Source: Pseudomonadota bacterium
Lineage (GTDB): Bacteria; Pseudomonadota; Gammaproteobacteria; Burkholderiales; Burkholderiaceae_C
Direction of reading: 5' to 3'
Assembly: GCA_021848345.1 (NCBI GenBank)
Contig: JAJZUV010000007.1
Location: 39,106-103,105 of the forward strand
DNA: 64,000 nt
Each line of letters begins with the position of its first letter. Position 1 is the first letter of the stretch. Position numbers and translations under genes: made by a program. This document shows, one piece after another, positions 28,023-37,089 of this stretch. The notes below the pieces were generated by a model, which searched no databases, was not told the DNA's origin, and was given only the letters and a program-made list of their open reading frames with translations.

Positions 28023-30164
28023 ATGCCACCGAGCTTGTTGCGGCTCCAGGGCGAGTCCTGCAGCGTGATCCTGGAGGTGACTCCAGGTGGGCCCGCCGTA
28101 TGGCGTCACCTGGGCGCGCGCGTGGACGCGCTGGACCTGCTGGCCGCGTGGCCCGGCTCGGAACTGCTGTCGATGCCCCAGGGCGGCATGGACGCCCCGA
28201 GCCTGCCGCGCCTGGCCCCCGGCCACGGCAACGGCCTGGCCCAGGACGGCGTGCTGCGCGCGCACCGCGACGGGCTCGACGCCATTCACGACTGGAGCGT
28301 CGAGTCCTGGACCCAGCCGAGCGTCGACACGCTGAGCCTGCAGCTCGGCGACCTGTGCGCCGGGCTCGGCCTGCGCATCGACCTCGGCCTGGACGCGGCC
28401 ACCGACGTGCTGCGCGTCGAGGCCGAGTTGCACAACCGCGGCGACACCGAGCTGCAGGTGGATCGCCTGGCGGGAGCCAGCATCGCGCTGCCGGCCGAAC
28501 TCGGCGAGGTGAGCTGCCCGCACGGGGAATGGGCGGCCGAGTTCCAGTGGGAACGCCGCGCGGTCGGCAGCGACGGCTGGTCGCGCGAGAACCGACGCGG
28601 GCGCAGTTCGCACCAGGCCCCGCCGGGGCTGTTCGTGCTGGGCCCGCGCACCGCGGAGCACGAGGGCACGGCCATCGGCGTGCAACTGGCCTGGAGCGGC
28701 AACCACCGCTTCGCGCTCGAACGCCATGAGGACGGACGCCTGCTGCTGCAGGCCGGCGAATGGTTCGCGCCCGGTGAAATCCGCCTGGCTCCGGGACAGC
28801 GCCTGCGCGTGCCCCCGCTGTACCTGGCGCTGGGCCAGGCCGGCATGCACTCGGCCACGCGCGGCTTGCATGCGCTGACCCGCCGCGAGGTGCTGCGCTG
28901 GCCGGGCGGCAGGCGTCGCGAGCGTCCGGTGCATCTCAATACCTGGGAGGCGCTGTACTTCCGCCATGACGAACGGGAGTTGCGCGAACTGGCCTCGCGC
29001 GCGGCCGAGCTCGGGGTGGAACGTTTCGTGCTCGACGACGGCTGGTTCGAAGGCCGCGACGACGACCGCGCCGCGCTCGGCGACTGGTGGCCCGACCCGC
29101 GCAAATATCCCCATGGGTTGGGGGGTCTCGCCGAGCATGTACGCTCGCTGGGCATGGAGTTCGGCCTCTGGGTCGAGCCGGAAATGGTCAACCCCGACAG
29201 CCGGCTGTACCGCGAACACCCCGAATGGGCGCTGGGCGACGCGCGGCGCCCCCCGGTGTTCGGGCGCCACCAGCTGGTGCTCGACCTGGCCCGGCCGGAA
29301 GTCTCGCAGTACCTGTTCGACAAGCTCGATGCGCTGCTGCGCGGCGCGCCGATCTCGTACCTGAAATGGGACATGAACCGCGATCTCGCGCAGGCCCTGG
29401 ACGCACACGGACGCCCCGGCATGCATGCCCAGGTGCTGGCCCTGTACGCGCTGCTGCAGCGCCTGCGCGACGCGCATCCGCAGGTCGAGATCGAGAGCTG
29501 CTCCTCGGGCGGCGCGCGCGCCGACCTGGGCATCCTGCGCCACACCCACCGCCTATGGACCAGCGACAACAACGACGCCAGCTCGCGCGTCGCCATCCAG
29601 TCGGGGGCGCTGCGCCTGTTTCCGCCCGAGCTGCTGGGCAGCCACGTCGGGCCCGCGCCGGCGCATGCCACCGGGCGCTCGCAGAGCATCGACCTGCGCT
29701 GCGCGGTGGCCTGCTTCGGCCACATGGGCGTGGAGGCCGACGTGCGCGCGATGAGCGCGCACGAACGCGAACGCCTGCGCGCATGGATCGCGCTGTACAA
29801 GCAGTGGCGGGAAACCATCCACGACGGCGAGATCGACCAGGGGCTGAGCCCCAGTGGGGCGCGCTGGTGGCTGGCCTCCACCGCGCAGCGTCACTTCCTG
29901 TGCGTGTTCCAGCCCGAGGCCATGCCCGGCCAGCAGTCGGCGCCGCTGCGCCTGCCGCGCCTGCGGGGCAGCGGGCGCTGGCGCGTGCGTCTGCTCGGAC
30001 GCGCCGGCCAGTTGCGCCAGCGCCCCGAGCAGAAGAGCGAGTGGCTGCACGCCCTCGACGGGGCCGGCGTGCTGGCCGACGGCGGGGAACTCGCGCACTG
30101 CGGCCTGCCTCTTCCCGCGCTGCACCCCGAGTCGGCGCTGGTATTCGGCCTGGAGCGGGCATGA
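28023..30164 (+). CDS. Alpha-galactosidase, glycoside hydrolase family 36
   Basis: Cytoplasmic retaining alpha-galactosidase of 713 residues, no signal peptide. The N-terminal beta-sandwich is followed by a (beta/alpha)8 barrel with HLNTWEALYF and VERFVLDDGWFEGRDDDRAALGDW. The nucleophile is Asp 450 in YLKWDMNRD, the acid/base is about Asp 515 in WTSDNNDASSR, and ESCSSGGARADLG carries the substrate-binding residues. It cleaves terminal alpha-1,6 or other alpha-linked galactose. The gene follows permease 2 by 4 bp and overlaps glpD by the 4 bases ATGA, so an alpha-galactosidase is translationally coupled to glycerol catabolism. Melibiose or raffinose use is the conventional alternative, but that would not need glpD-glpK. 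Confidence 0.92.
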   Translation: MPPSLLRLQGESCSVILEVTPGGPAVWRHLGARVDALDLLAAWPGSELLSMPQGGMDAPSLPRLAPGHGNGLAQDGVLRAHRDGLDAIHDWSVESWTQPSVDTLSLQLGDLCAGLGLRIDLGLDAATDVLRVEAELHNRGDTELQVDRLAGASIALPAELGEVSCPHGEWAAEFQWERRAVGSDGWSRENRRGRSSHQAPPGLFVLGPRTAEHEGTAIGVQLAWSGNHRFALERHEDGRLLLQAGEWFAPGEIRLAPGQRLRVPPLYLALGQAGMHSATRGLHALTRREVLRWPGGRRRERPVHLNTWEALYFRHDERELRELASRAAELGVERFVLDDGWFEGRDDDRAALGDWWPDPRKYPHGLGGLAEHVRSLGMEFGLWVEPEMVNPDSRLYREHPEWALGDARRPPVFGRHQLVLDLARPEVSQYLFDKLDALLRGAPISYLKWDMNRDLAQALDAHGRPGMHAQVLALYALLQRLRDAHPQVEIESCSSGGARADLGILRHTHRLWTSDNNDASSRVAIQSGALRLFPPELLGSHVGPAPAHATGRSQSIDLRCAVACFGHMGVEADVRAMSAHERERLRAWIALYKQWRETIHDGEIDQGLSPSGARWWLASTAQRHFLCVFQPEAMPGQQSAPLRLPRLRGSGRWRVRLLGRAGQLRQRPEQKSEWLHALDGAGVLADGGELAHCGLPLPALHPESALVFGLERA

Positions 30165-31753
30165 CCCAGGGCGACCGCGCGCGAGACGATGCGGCCGCGG
30201 GGGTCGGCGAGCCCTGGGACGTGCTGGTGGTCGGGGGCGGGGTCAACGGTTGCGGCATCGCACGCGACCTGGCCGGGCGCGGATTGCGCGTGCTGCTGTG
30301 CGAACAGCACGACCTCGCCGCGCACACCTCCTCCGCCTCCACCAAGCTGATCCACGGCGGACTGCGCTACCTGGAGTTCCACGAGTTCGCGCTGGTGCGC
30401 AAGGCGCTGCAGGAGCGCGAGGTGTTGCTCGCAAGCGCACCGCACATCATGGGCCCGATGCGCTTCCTGGTGCCGCACGACCCGCGGCTGCGCTCGTTGT
30501 GGACCCTTCGCGCGGGGCTGTGGCTGTACGACCACCTGGCGCGCCGACGCTGGCTGCCGGGCTCGCGCACGGTGGATCTGCAGGTCGAGGCGGCGGGTTG
30601 CTCGCTGCGGCCGCAATGGCGAGCCGGCTTCGCCTATTCGGACGGCTGGGTCGACGATGCGCGCCTGGTCGTGCTGAACGCCGTCGACGCCGCCGAGCGC
30701 GGCGCGCGCGTGCTCACGCGCACGCGCGTCGGCGCGCTGCGCCGCGAGTCCCGGCTGTGGCAGGCCGAGCTGCAGGGAGAACACGGAGCGAGCCTCCAGG
30801 TACGCGCGCGCAGCCTGGTCAACGCCGCCGGGCCCTGGGCCGGACAGGTCGCGCAGGACGCGGGCAGCGCGAGCGCGCGCCGCCCGCGGCTGATCAAGGG
30901 TTCGCACGTGGTGGTGCGGCGCTGGGCGCCCATGCGCCAGGCCTGGCTGCTGCAGAACCCCGACCGACGCATCGTGTTCGTCATTCCCTACGGCGAGGAG
31001 CACGTGCTGATCGGCACCACCGACGTGGCCTGCGACCGCGACCCCTCCGCCCCGCGCATCAGCGAGCAGGAGACCGACTACCTGTGCGAGAGCGTCAAGC
31101 GCTACTTCGACGTTCCCCTGGGACGCGCCGACGTGGTCTGGAGCTTCTCGGGCGTGCGCCCGCTGCTGGACGACCACAGCGGCGATCCCTCCGCGGTGAC
31201 CCGCGACTACCTGCTCGAGCTGGACGACGCGCAGGCCCCGCTGCTCCACGTCTGGGGCGGCAAGATCACCACCTACCGGCTGCTCGCCGAACAGGCGGCC
31301 GACCGGCTGTGCGCGCTGCTGGGCTGCCGGCGCGGCGCGTGGACCGCCCAGTCCGTGTTGCCGGGAGGCGACCTGCACGCCGAACTGGGCCGCGCCAGCC
31401 CCGGCCCGGAGGACCTGGCGGACTTCGAGCGGGCACTCGGCGCACGGCATGCCTGGATGCCCGGGCACCTGCTGCGCCGCGTGGCGCGCGCCTACGGCAC
31501 CCGCGTGCACCGCTGGCTGGGCGAGGCCCGGGGTCCCGCGGACCTCGGGGCCGAGATCGCCCCCGGAGTGTTCGAGGCGGAACTGGAATACGCTGCGCAC
31601 CACGAGTGGGCGCGCGCGGCGGAGGACTTCCTCTGGCGCCGCAGCAAATGCGGGCTCGACTTGAGCCCCGCGCAACGCGAGTCGGTCGGCGCGTGGTTCG
31701 ACCGTCGTGCACGCGGCGAAGCCGCGGCCGAGATCCCGGGAGCCTGTCCTTGA
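30161..31753 (+). CDS. glpD: Aerobic glycerol-3-phosphate dehydrogenase
   Basis: FAD-dependent, membrane-associated oxidation of sn-glycerol 3-phosphate to dihydroxyacetone phosphate, passing electrons to ubiquinone (530 aa). The dinucleotide motif is VLVVGGGVNGCGIARDLAGRG (fold residues 21-41). SSASTKLIHGGLRYLE, the substrate-site IPYGEEHVLIGTTD and the C-terminal GGKITTYRLLAEQ are GlpD signatures. The ATG at 30161 overlaps the alpha-galactosidase stop (ATGA), and its own stop overlaps the glpK start (TTGA). No glpF or glpR is present, suggesting that its substrate arises from glycerol released inside the cell rather than imported by a facilitator. Confidence 0.94.
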   Translation: MTQGDRARDDAAAGVGEPWDVLVVGGGVNGCGIARDLAGRGLRVLLCEQHDLAAHTSSASTKLIHGGLRYLEFHEFALVRKALQEREVLLASAPHIMGPMRFLVPHDPRLRSLWTLRAGLWLYDHLARRRWLPGSRTVDLQVEAAGCSLRPQWRAGFAYSDGWVDDARLVVLNAVDAAERGARVLTRTRVGALRRESRLWQAELQGEHGASLQVRARSLVNAAGPWAGQVAQDAGSASARRPRLIKGSHVVVRRWAPMRQAWLLQNPDRRIVFVIPYGEEHVLIGTTDVACDRDPSAPRISEQETDYLCESVKRYFDVPLGRADVVWSFSGVRPLLDDHSGDPSAVTRDYLLELDDAQAPLLHVWGGKITTYRLLAEQAADRLCALLGCRRGAWTAQSVLPGGDLHAELGRASPGPEDLADFERALGARHAWMPGHLLRRVARAYGTRVHRWLGEARGPADLGAEIAPGVFEAELEYAAHHEWARAAEDFLWRRSKCGLDLSPAQRESVGAWFDRRARGEAAAEIPGACP

Positions 31754-33258
31754 ACACCCATGTCGCGGCCATCGATCAGGGCACCACCAGTTCGCGGGTC
31801 ATGGTGTTCGACGCCTCGTTGCGCGTGGTGTCGGTGGCGCAGCGCGAACACCGCCAGATCTGCCCCGAGCCGGGCTGGGTCGAGCACGACCCCGCCGAGA
31901 TCCTCGGCAACGTGCGGGAGCTGGCGGCGCAGGCGCTGCGCGAGGCGGGGATCGAGGCCTCCCAACTCGCCGCGGTGGGCATCGCCAACCAGCGCGAGAC
32001 CGCGGTGCTGTGGGAGCGCGCCAGTGGACGCGCGCTGGGCAACGCCATCGTCTGGCAGGACTGCCGCACCGAATCCCTGGTGCGCGACATCGTGCAACGC
32101 ACCGGCCCGCAGGGCTGGCGCGAGCGCACCGGGCTGCCGCCGGCCAACTACTTCTCGGCCTGCAAGCTGCAGTGGCTGCTGCGCCGGCATGCGGGAGCGA
32201 TGCAGGCCGCGGCGCGCGGCGAACTGCTGTTCGGCACCATCGACGCGTGGCTGGCGTGGAACCTCACCGGCGGTCCCGACGGCGGGCAGCATGTGTGCGA
32301 CGTGACCAACGCCAGCCGCACGAATCTGTTCGACATCCACCGCCTGCGATGGGACGAGGAGATCTGCGAGGCGCTGGGCGTGCCGATGGCCTGCCTGCCC
32401 CGCGTGGTCTCGACCTCGCAGCCCATCGGCTGCATTCGCGACGGCGCCCTGGCAGGCGCGCAACTGGCCGCGCTGGTGGGCGACCAGCAGGCCGCGCTGA
32501 TCGGCCAGGCCTGCTTCGCGCCGGGCCAGGCCAAGGTCACCTACGGCACCGGCTCCTTCCTGCTGATGCACACCGGCGAGCGCGCCGCACCCTCGGCCAG
32601 CGGCCTGCTCACGACCGTGGCCTACCGGCTGGGCGAACAGGCGCCCTGCTATGCGCTGGAGGGATCGATCGCGGTCACCGGCTCGCTGGTGCGCTGGCTG
32701 CGCGACAACCTCGGCCTGATCGCGACGGCGGCGGAGATCGAGGAGCTCGCGCGCAGCGTGCCCGACAACGGCGACGTGTACTTCGTACCCGCCTTCTCCG
32801 GCCTGTTCGCGCCCCACTGGCGCCCCGACGCGCGCGGCGTGCTGGTCGGCCTGACCCATTTCGCGCATCGCGGCCACCTCGCGCGCGCCGCGCTGGAGGC
32901 CACGGCCTTCCAGGTGCAGGAAATCGTGGCGGCGATGCAACGCGACAGCGGCATGAAATTGCGCGAGATCAAGGTCGATGGCGGCATGAGCGCGAACTCG
33001 CTGCTGATGCAATTCCAGGCCGATCTGCTGGACACGTCGGTGATCCGCCCGGTGTGCGGCGAGACCACCGCGCTGGGCGCGGCCTGCGCCGCCGGGCTGG
33101 CCGTGGGCGTGTGGAGCGACACCGACGAACTGGCGTCGCACTGGCAGGCCCAGCGGCGCTGGGAGCCGGCGATGTCCGGCGCCGAGCGCGAGCGCCTGCT
33201 GGGTCGCTGGCAGCAGGCCGTGCAGCGAGCGCTGGACTGGAGCCAGCCCGCGTCCTGA
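31750..33258 (+). CDS. glpK: Glycerol kinase
   Basis: ATP-dependent phosphorylation of glycerol (502 aa, FGGY family). AIDQGTTSSR at residues 8-16, GIANQRET, the substrate-binding IVWQDCRT, TYGTGSFLLM and DGGMSANSLLMQ are all present. No in-frame ATG lies near. The TTG at 31750, overlapping the glpD stop as TTGA, gives an N terminus six residues before AAIDQG, as in other glycerol kinases, so TTG is taken as the start. Translation probably depends on reinitiation after glpD. It is the last gene of the operon, followed by a hairpin and the convergent dgoA. Confidence 0.93.
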   Translation: MNTHVAAIDQGTTSSRVMVFDASLRVVSVAQREHRQICPEPGWVEHDPAEILGNVRELAAQALREAGIEASQLAAVGIANQRETAVLWERASGRALGNAIVWQDCRTESLVRDIVQRTGPQGWRERTGLPPANYFSACKLQWLLRRHAGAMQAAARGELLFGTIDAWLAWNLTGGPDGGQHVCDVTNASRTNLFDIHRLRWDEEICEALGVPMACLPRVVSTSQPIGCIRDGALAGAQLAALVGDQQAALIGQACFAPGQAKVTYGTGSFLLMHTGERAAPSASGLLTTVAYRLGEQAPCYALEGSIAVTGSLVRWLRDNLGLIATAAEIEELARSVPDNGDVYFVPAFSGLFAPHWRPDARGVLVGLTHFAHRGHLARAALEATAFQVQEIVAAMQRDSGMKLREIKVDGGMSANSLLMQFQADLLDTSVIRPVCGETTALGAACAAGLAVGVWSDTDELASHWQAQRRWEPAMSGAERERLLGRWQQAVQRALDWSQPAS

Positions 33259-33263
33259 GCCGC

Positions 33264-33288
33264 CGGGCACGGCGTCGCCGTGTGCCCG
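33264..33288. terminator. Bidirectional hairpin between glpK and dgoA
   Basis: Stem of 7 + 4 bp (33264-33274 with 33276-33288, one-base apical loop as drawn, two-base bulge) in the 40-bp gap between convergent glpK and dgoA, both of which end here. It is followed by a C-rich run on the + strand and lacks a U tract. The position supports transcription termination for both operons. Confidence 0.55.
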
Positions 33289-33298
33289 CCCCCCCGCG

Positions 33299-33943
33299 TC
33301 AGGCCCGCGCCGCGTGCCAGGCGCGCAGCATGCGCGCGCCGCGCCGCCCGACCTCGGCCGCGTCGAGCCCCGGCTGGAACAGCTGCGAGCCGATGCCGAA
33401 TCCTGTCGCTCCGGCGCGCACCCATTCGGCCATCTCGGCCTCGCCCACGCCGCCCACCGGCCACACCGGCGTGCCCGGCGGCAGCACCGTGCCCAGCGCC
33501 TTCAGGCCGCGCAGGCCGACCTGCTCGGCCGGGAACAGCTTCAGCGCATGCGCGCCGGCCCGCAGGGCGCCGAAGGCCTCGCTGGGCGTGGCCACGCCCG
33601 GGGCGCAGAACATGCCGCGCGCGGCCGCATGGGCGATCACCTGGGGATCGCAATGGGGCGCCACCATCAGGCGCCCGCCCGCGTCGATCACCTCGTCCAC
33701 GTCGCGCTCGCTCAGCATCGTGCCCCCGCCGATCAGCGCATCCGGCGGCGCCATGGACACCAGGATCTCGATGCAGCGCAACGCCTGCGGGCGATTCAGG
33801 GGGACTTCCAGGCAGCGCAGGCCGGCGTCGAACAGGGCCGCGCCGACCGCGGCGGCCTCCTCGGGCCGCAGCCCGCGCAGGATGGCCACCACCGGCTCGA
33901 CGCCGACGGCAAGCCCGGGGTGACGGGGTGTGGCAGGATTCAT
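33299..33943 (-). CDS. dgoA: 2-dehydro-3-deoxy-6-phosphogalactonate (KDPGal) aldolase
   Basis: Class I aldolase splitting 2-keto-3-deoxy-6-phosphogalactonate into pyruvate and glyceraldehyde 3-phosphate (214 aa). The Schiff-base Lys is about residue 135 in HALKLFPAEQ and the general-base Glu about 46 in CLEVPLNRP. PVGGVGEAEMAEW forms the phosphate site. VPLNRPQALRCIE and KLFPAEQ favour the DgoA over the Eda branch, and the dgoK neighbour supports it. ATG 33943 is chosen because AAGGAG lies 8 bases upstream; the open frame continues far beyond. It follows dgoK by 56 bp on the - strand. Confidence 0.92.
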   Translation of the reverse strand: MNPATPRHPGLAVGVEPVVAILRGLRPEEAAAVGAALFDAGLRCLEVPLNRPQALRCIEILVSMAPPDALIGGGTMLSERDVDEVIDAGGRLMVAPHCDPQVIAHAAARGMFCAPGVATPSEAFGALRAGAHALKLFPAEQVGLRGLKALGTVLPPGTPVWPVGGVGEAEMAEWVRAGATGFGIGSQLFQPGLDAAEVGRRGARMLRAWHAARA

Positions 33944-33999
33944 GCAGGACTCCTTGCGGGATGGCGCCGGCGGCACTGCCGCGGGGCGCGGACGACGGA

Positions 34000-34959
34000 C
34001 TACGGCTCGCGCAGCGCGCGCCCCAGTTCGCACAGCGCGGCGACGTACACGGCATCGGGATCCAGGCAGCGCGCCTCGATGCCCAGCAGCGCCGCCGCGG
34101 CCTGGTAGCGCCGCGCCAGCGCGCTGGACGCGACGATGGAAACCGAGCGCGCCAACGGTCCGCCGCGCCCCAATGCCTCGTGCAGCTCGGCGCCGATCAG
34201 CACGCCGCTGAGGTACTCCCGTGCATGCTCGGCGGGCATGGCGCCGGTGACCACCATGGCCCGGCAACTGAACAAGGCCCCGGCCAGGCGCGAGGCTCCG
34301 GCCCGGCGCACGCCCTCGGCGAAGGCCCGCGGCGATTCCTCGCTGCGGGTCATCAACGCCCCCAGCGTGCCGTATTGGCTCAGGCAGGCGAACAGCTCGC
34401 CGGTCATGTAGGTCGCGAACCAGCGGATCAGGCCGTCGCCCACCTGGGCCCATTTGGAATGCGTGCCCGGCAGCACCACCATGCGGTTGCGCGCATCCGG
34501 CTCCAGCAGCGTGGCCCCCAGCAGTTGCACCTCCTCGCCGCGCATGACGTCGATGCCCTGCTCGGGCCCCGCCTGCTCGGGCATCACCGCGTAGCCGGGC
34601 ACCAGGTGACAGCGCGGCGGCGCGTCCGCGGCGCGCAGCGCAACCAGGTGCCGGCCCAGCAACCGCAGGGGCTGGTCGATGCCCAGGTAGTCCACCGCCT
34701 GCCAGCCCTGCGAGCTTCCCACCATGCCGGACAGGATCACCGGCAGCTCGCCGGCACGCGCGCCCAGGCGCGCGATCACCCCGGCGCAGACCTCGCCGAA
34801 GCGCCCGCGCGCACGCAGCAGCCCGTCCTCGCCGTCGCAGCGCGCGATCACCCGCCCGTCGGCCGCGACGCGGTAGGCTCGCAGGTGGGTCGTGCCCCAA
34901 TCGATGCCGATGATCTCGCTTGGGCCGCTCGGATCCGGGCGATCGGGGCTGGGCACCAT
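34000..34959 (-). CDS. dgoK: 2-dehydro-3-deoxygalactonokinase
   Basis: Phosphorylates 2-keto-3-deoxygalactonate at C6 in the De Ley-Doudoroff galactose pathway (319 aa). IIGIDWGTTHLRAYRV is the N-terminal ATP-binding strand. ILSGMVGSSQGW, VMRGEEVQLLGA and VVLPGTHSKWAQV are hallmarks of DgoK. It is first in the dgoK-dgoA unit, with its start 74 bp from the divergent dgoR and the operator candidate between them. Confidence 0.93.
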   Translation of the reverse strand: MVPSPDRPDPSGPSEIIGIDWGTTHLRAYRVAADGRVIARCDGEDGLLRARGRFGEVCAGVIARLGARAGELPVILSGMVGSSQGWQAVDYLGIDQPLRLLGRHLVALRAADAPPRCHLVPGYAVMPEQAGPEQGIDVMRGEEVQLLGATLLEPDARNRMVVLPGTHSKWAQVGDGLIRWFATYMTGELFACLSQYGTLGALMTRSEESPRAFAEGVRRAGASRLAGALFSCRAMVVTGAMPAEHAREYLSGVLIGAELHEALGRGGPLARSVSIVASSALARRYQAAAALLGIEARCLDPDAVYVAALCELGRALREP

Positions 34960-34998
34960 GGTGTTTCCTGGGATAGGCTGGGGGGTAGAAATGTTTCA

Positions 34999-35010
34999 AT
35001 CATCATACAA
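34999..35010 (-). promoter_or_regulatory. DgoR operator candidate in the dgoK-dgoR divergent promoter
   Basis: On the - strand it reads TTGTATGATGAT, identical to 19854-19865. It sits 40 bases before the dgoK start and 24 before the dgoR start. A TACAAT -10 box for dgoR (35006-35011) and a TATGAT hexamer for dgoK overlap it, which fits repression of both genes by DgoR. The region 34985-35020 is distinctly A/T-richer than its surroundings. Confidence 0.65.
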
Positions 35011-35033
35011 TACTTGAGACCGCATCCGACGCC

Positions 35034-35753
35034 ATGACCAAGACCCCTACCGTACCGCGTCCCGCCCAGGGAGCCTCGGCGGGGCCCGCGCTGCACCGGC
35101 AGGTGGTACAGCGCCTGGGCGAACGCATCGTCGGTGGAGGCTACCCCAGCGGGAGCACGCTGCCCAGCGAGGAAGTCCTGGGCCAGGAACTGGGAGTCAG
35201 CCGCACCGCGCTGCGCGAGGCGGTGAAGGTGCTGGCCGCCAAGGGCCTGCTGAAGGCGCGTCCGCGCATCGGCACCCGCGTGCAGCCGGTGTCGGCCTGG
35301 AACATGCTGGACCCCGAGGTGCTGGCCTGGCGTTGCGCGGCCGATCCGGGCGGCGACATGCTGCGCCAGCTGGGGGAGATCCGCGAGATCATCGAGCCCA
35401 ATGCCTGCATGCTGGCCGCGCGCAACCGCGACACGGAGGACCTCCGCGCCATCGAGCGCGCCTGCGACGCGATGCGCGAGGCCCAGGTCATCGAGCAGTG
35501 GGTTCGCGCCGACCTGCAATTCCACGTGGCCGTGCTCGAGGCTTCGCATAACGAACTGCTGATCCCGCTGTCCTCGGTGATCGGCTCGGCGCTGGGCATG
35601 CTGCTGGGCGTCTCGGCGCGGCGCGCCGACAGCTTCAAGCAGGCCCTCGACGACCACCTGCGCATCGCCCAGGCCATCCGCGAACGGGACCAGCGCGCCG
35701 CGTTCATGCGCATGCGCCGGCTGCTGGCGGACACCCGCCGCCGCCTCGAATGA
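35034..35753 (+). CDS. dgoR: GntR-family (FadR subfamily) regulator, DgoR-like
   Basis: Repressor of 239 residues. The N-terminal winged helix contains LPSEEVLGQELGVSRTALRE (about residues 43-62) and KGLLKARPRIGTRV. The C-terminal FCD domain has the likely metal ligands Asp/His in RADLQFHVAVLEASHN and His in DDHLRIAQAI. DgoR of E. coli represses the galactonate genes and is relieved by D-galactonate, and the dgoK-dgoA genes lie divergently 74 bp away. Autorepression is likely given the operator position. The stop overlaps the next gene by ATGA, an unusual coupling to a membrane protein. Confidence 0.88.
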   Translation: MTKTPTVPRPAQGASAGPALHRQVVQRLGERIVGGGYPSGSTLPSEEVLGQELGVSRTALREAVKVLAAKGLLKARPRIGTRVQPVSAWNMLDPEVLAWRCAADPGGDMLRQLGEIREIIEPNACMLAARNRDTEDLRAIERACDAMREAQVIEQWVRADLQFHVAVLEASHNELLIPLSSVIGSALGMLLGVSARRADSFKQALDDHLRIAQAIRERDQRAAFMRMRRLLADTRRRLE

Positions 35754-37030
35754 GCCCCGCCCTGCCTGCGCTGCTGCTGCAGTTCGCGGCCACCGCGATC
35801 CTGGCCTTCGTGCTCGGGCTGGAGCTTCACAGCTACCGGCGCGCGCAGGACGAGGGCGTGGGTTTCGGCACCACGCGCACCCTGACCCTGATCGGCGCGG
35901 CGGGCTTCGTGCTGTGGCTGCTCGACGGGGCGCAACCCCGCGGCCTGTACCTGGCCGGACTGGCCGCGCTGGCCGTCTGGCTGGCGGTGGACCTGGCGCG
36001 CGGCGGCCGCGAAGGCGGCGCCGGCGGCGAACTGCTGCCCGGCATGATCGCCCTGCTCGCCTATGCGCTGGGCCCGCTGGTGCAGACCCAGCCGGCGTGG
36101 ATGGTGGCCGCGGTGCTGATCGTGGCCATCCTGATGCTGGCCGAGAAACCTCTGATCCGCAAGATCTCCGACGCCATGCCGGTGTCCGAGGGGGTCACGC
36201 TGGCCAAGTTCCTGATCATCGCCGGTCTGGTGCTGCCGCTGCTGCCGGACACGCCGATCCCGGGCTTGAGCACGATCACCTACTCCAAGGTCTGGTTGGC
36301 GGTAGTGCTGATCTCGGCCATTTCCTACGCCGGCTACCTCGCGCATACCTATCTGTTCCCGCGCGCGTCCACGCTGCTCACCGGGCTGCTCGGCGGGGTC
36401 TATTCCAGCACCGCGGCCACCGTGGTGCTGGCGCGTCAGGCCCGCAACGATCCGGCACTCGCCGCGCAGGCGCCGGCGGCCACGGTGCTGGCCACGGCGA
36501 TGATGTACCTGCGGCTGTGGGTGGTGATCGCGGTCCTGGGGCACCGCGACGCGGCGCTGCGCCTGGCGCTGCCCTTCGGGGTCCTGTGCGCCCTCAGCCT
36601 GGGCGTGACCTGGCTGCTGTGGCGCCGCGCGGCGGGTGCCGCGGGCGAGTCCGCGCCGGCGCCCGCGCAGATGACTCCACGCAATCCCCTGGACCTTCCG
36701 GTGGCCCTGCTGTTCGCGGCGCTGTTCGTGGTGTTCGCGGCGCTGACCGCCTTCGTCACCTCGCGCTTCGGTGTGGGCGGACTCAACGTGCTGAGTTTCG
36801 TGGTCGGGCTGAGCGACATCGACCCCTTCGTGCTGTCGCTGCTGGCGGGGCATTTCCAGGTGGGCGCCTCGGCGGTGATCCACGCGGTGATCATCGCCTC
36901 GGGCAGCAACAACCTGCTCAAGGCGGTGTACGCGCTGGGCCTGTCGCGACGACGCGGGATGCTGCCGGCCGCCGCCTGGCTGGCCGCCAGCATGCTGCTG
37001 TCGCTGGGCTGGGCTGCGCTGCCGTTCTGA
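35750..37030 (+). CDS. MgtC/SapB-DUF4010 family membrane protein
   Basis: Polytopic membrane protein of 426 residues with roughly twelve hydrophobic segments. The N-terminal quarter matches MgtC/SapB-type sequences (ILAFVLGLELHSYRR, FGTTRTLTLIGAAGFVL) and the rest DUF4010 (PVSEGVTLAKFLIIAGLVLP, GLLGGVYSSTAATVVLARQ, SGSNNLLKAVYAL). Function is unknown. A transport or membrane-homeostasis role is assumed for the family. The start overlaps the dgoR stop (ATGA), so it may be co-translated, but no metabolic link to galactonate is known. Confidence 0.85.
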   Translation: MSPALPALLLQFAATAILAFVLGLELHSYRRAQDEGVGFGTTRTLTLIGAAGFVLWLLDGAQPRGLYLAGLAALAVWLAVDLARGGREGGAGGELLPGMIALLAYALGPLVQTQPAWMVAAVLIVAILMLAEKPLIRKISDAMPVSEGVTLAKFLIIAGLVLPLLPDTPIPGLSTITYSKVWLAVVLISAISYAGYLAHTYLFPRASTLLTGLLGGVYSSTAATVVLARQARNDPALAAQAPAATVLATAMMYLRLWVVIAVLGHRDAALRLALPFGVLCALSLGVTWLLWRRAAGAAGESAPAPAQMTPRNPLDLPVALLFAALFVVFAALTAFVTSRFGVGGLNVLSFVVGLSDIDPFVLSLLAGHFQVGASAVIHAVIIASGSNNLLKAVYALGLSRRRGMLPAAAWLAASMLLSLGWAALPF

Positions 37031-37075
37031 GCCCCCGCCGCGCGGATCACGGCCCCCTGGTTCGCGTGGCCGCGC

Positions 37076-37088
37076 GGCCCTCCGGGCC
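37076..37088. terminator. Hairpin between convergent DUF4010 and ABC permease genes
   Basis: GGCCC-TCC-GGGCC, a 5-bp stem with 3-nt loop, adjoining the self-complementary GGCCGCGCGGCC, in the 59-bp gap where two convergent transcripts end. No U tract. Terminator role is inferred from position only. Confidence 0.35.
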
Positions 37089-37089
37089 T

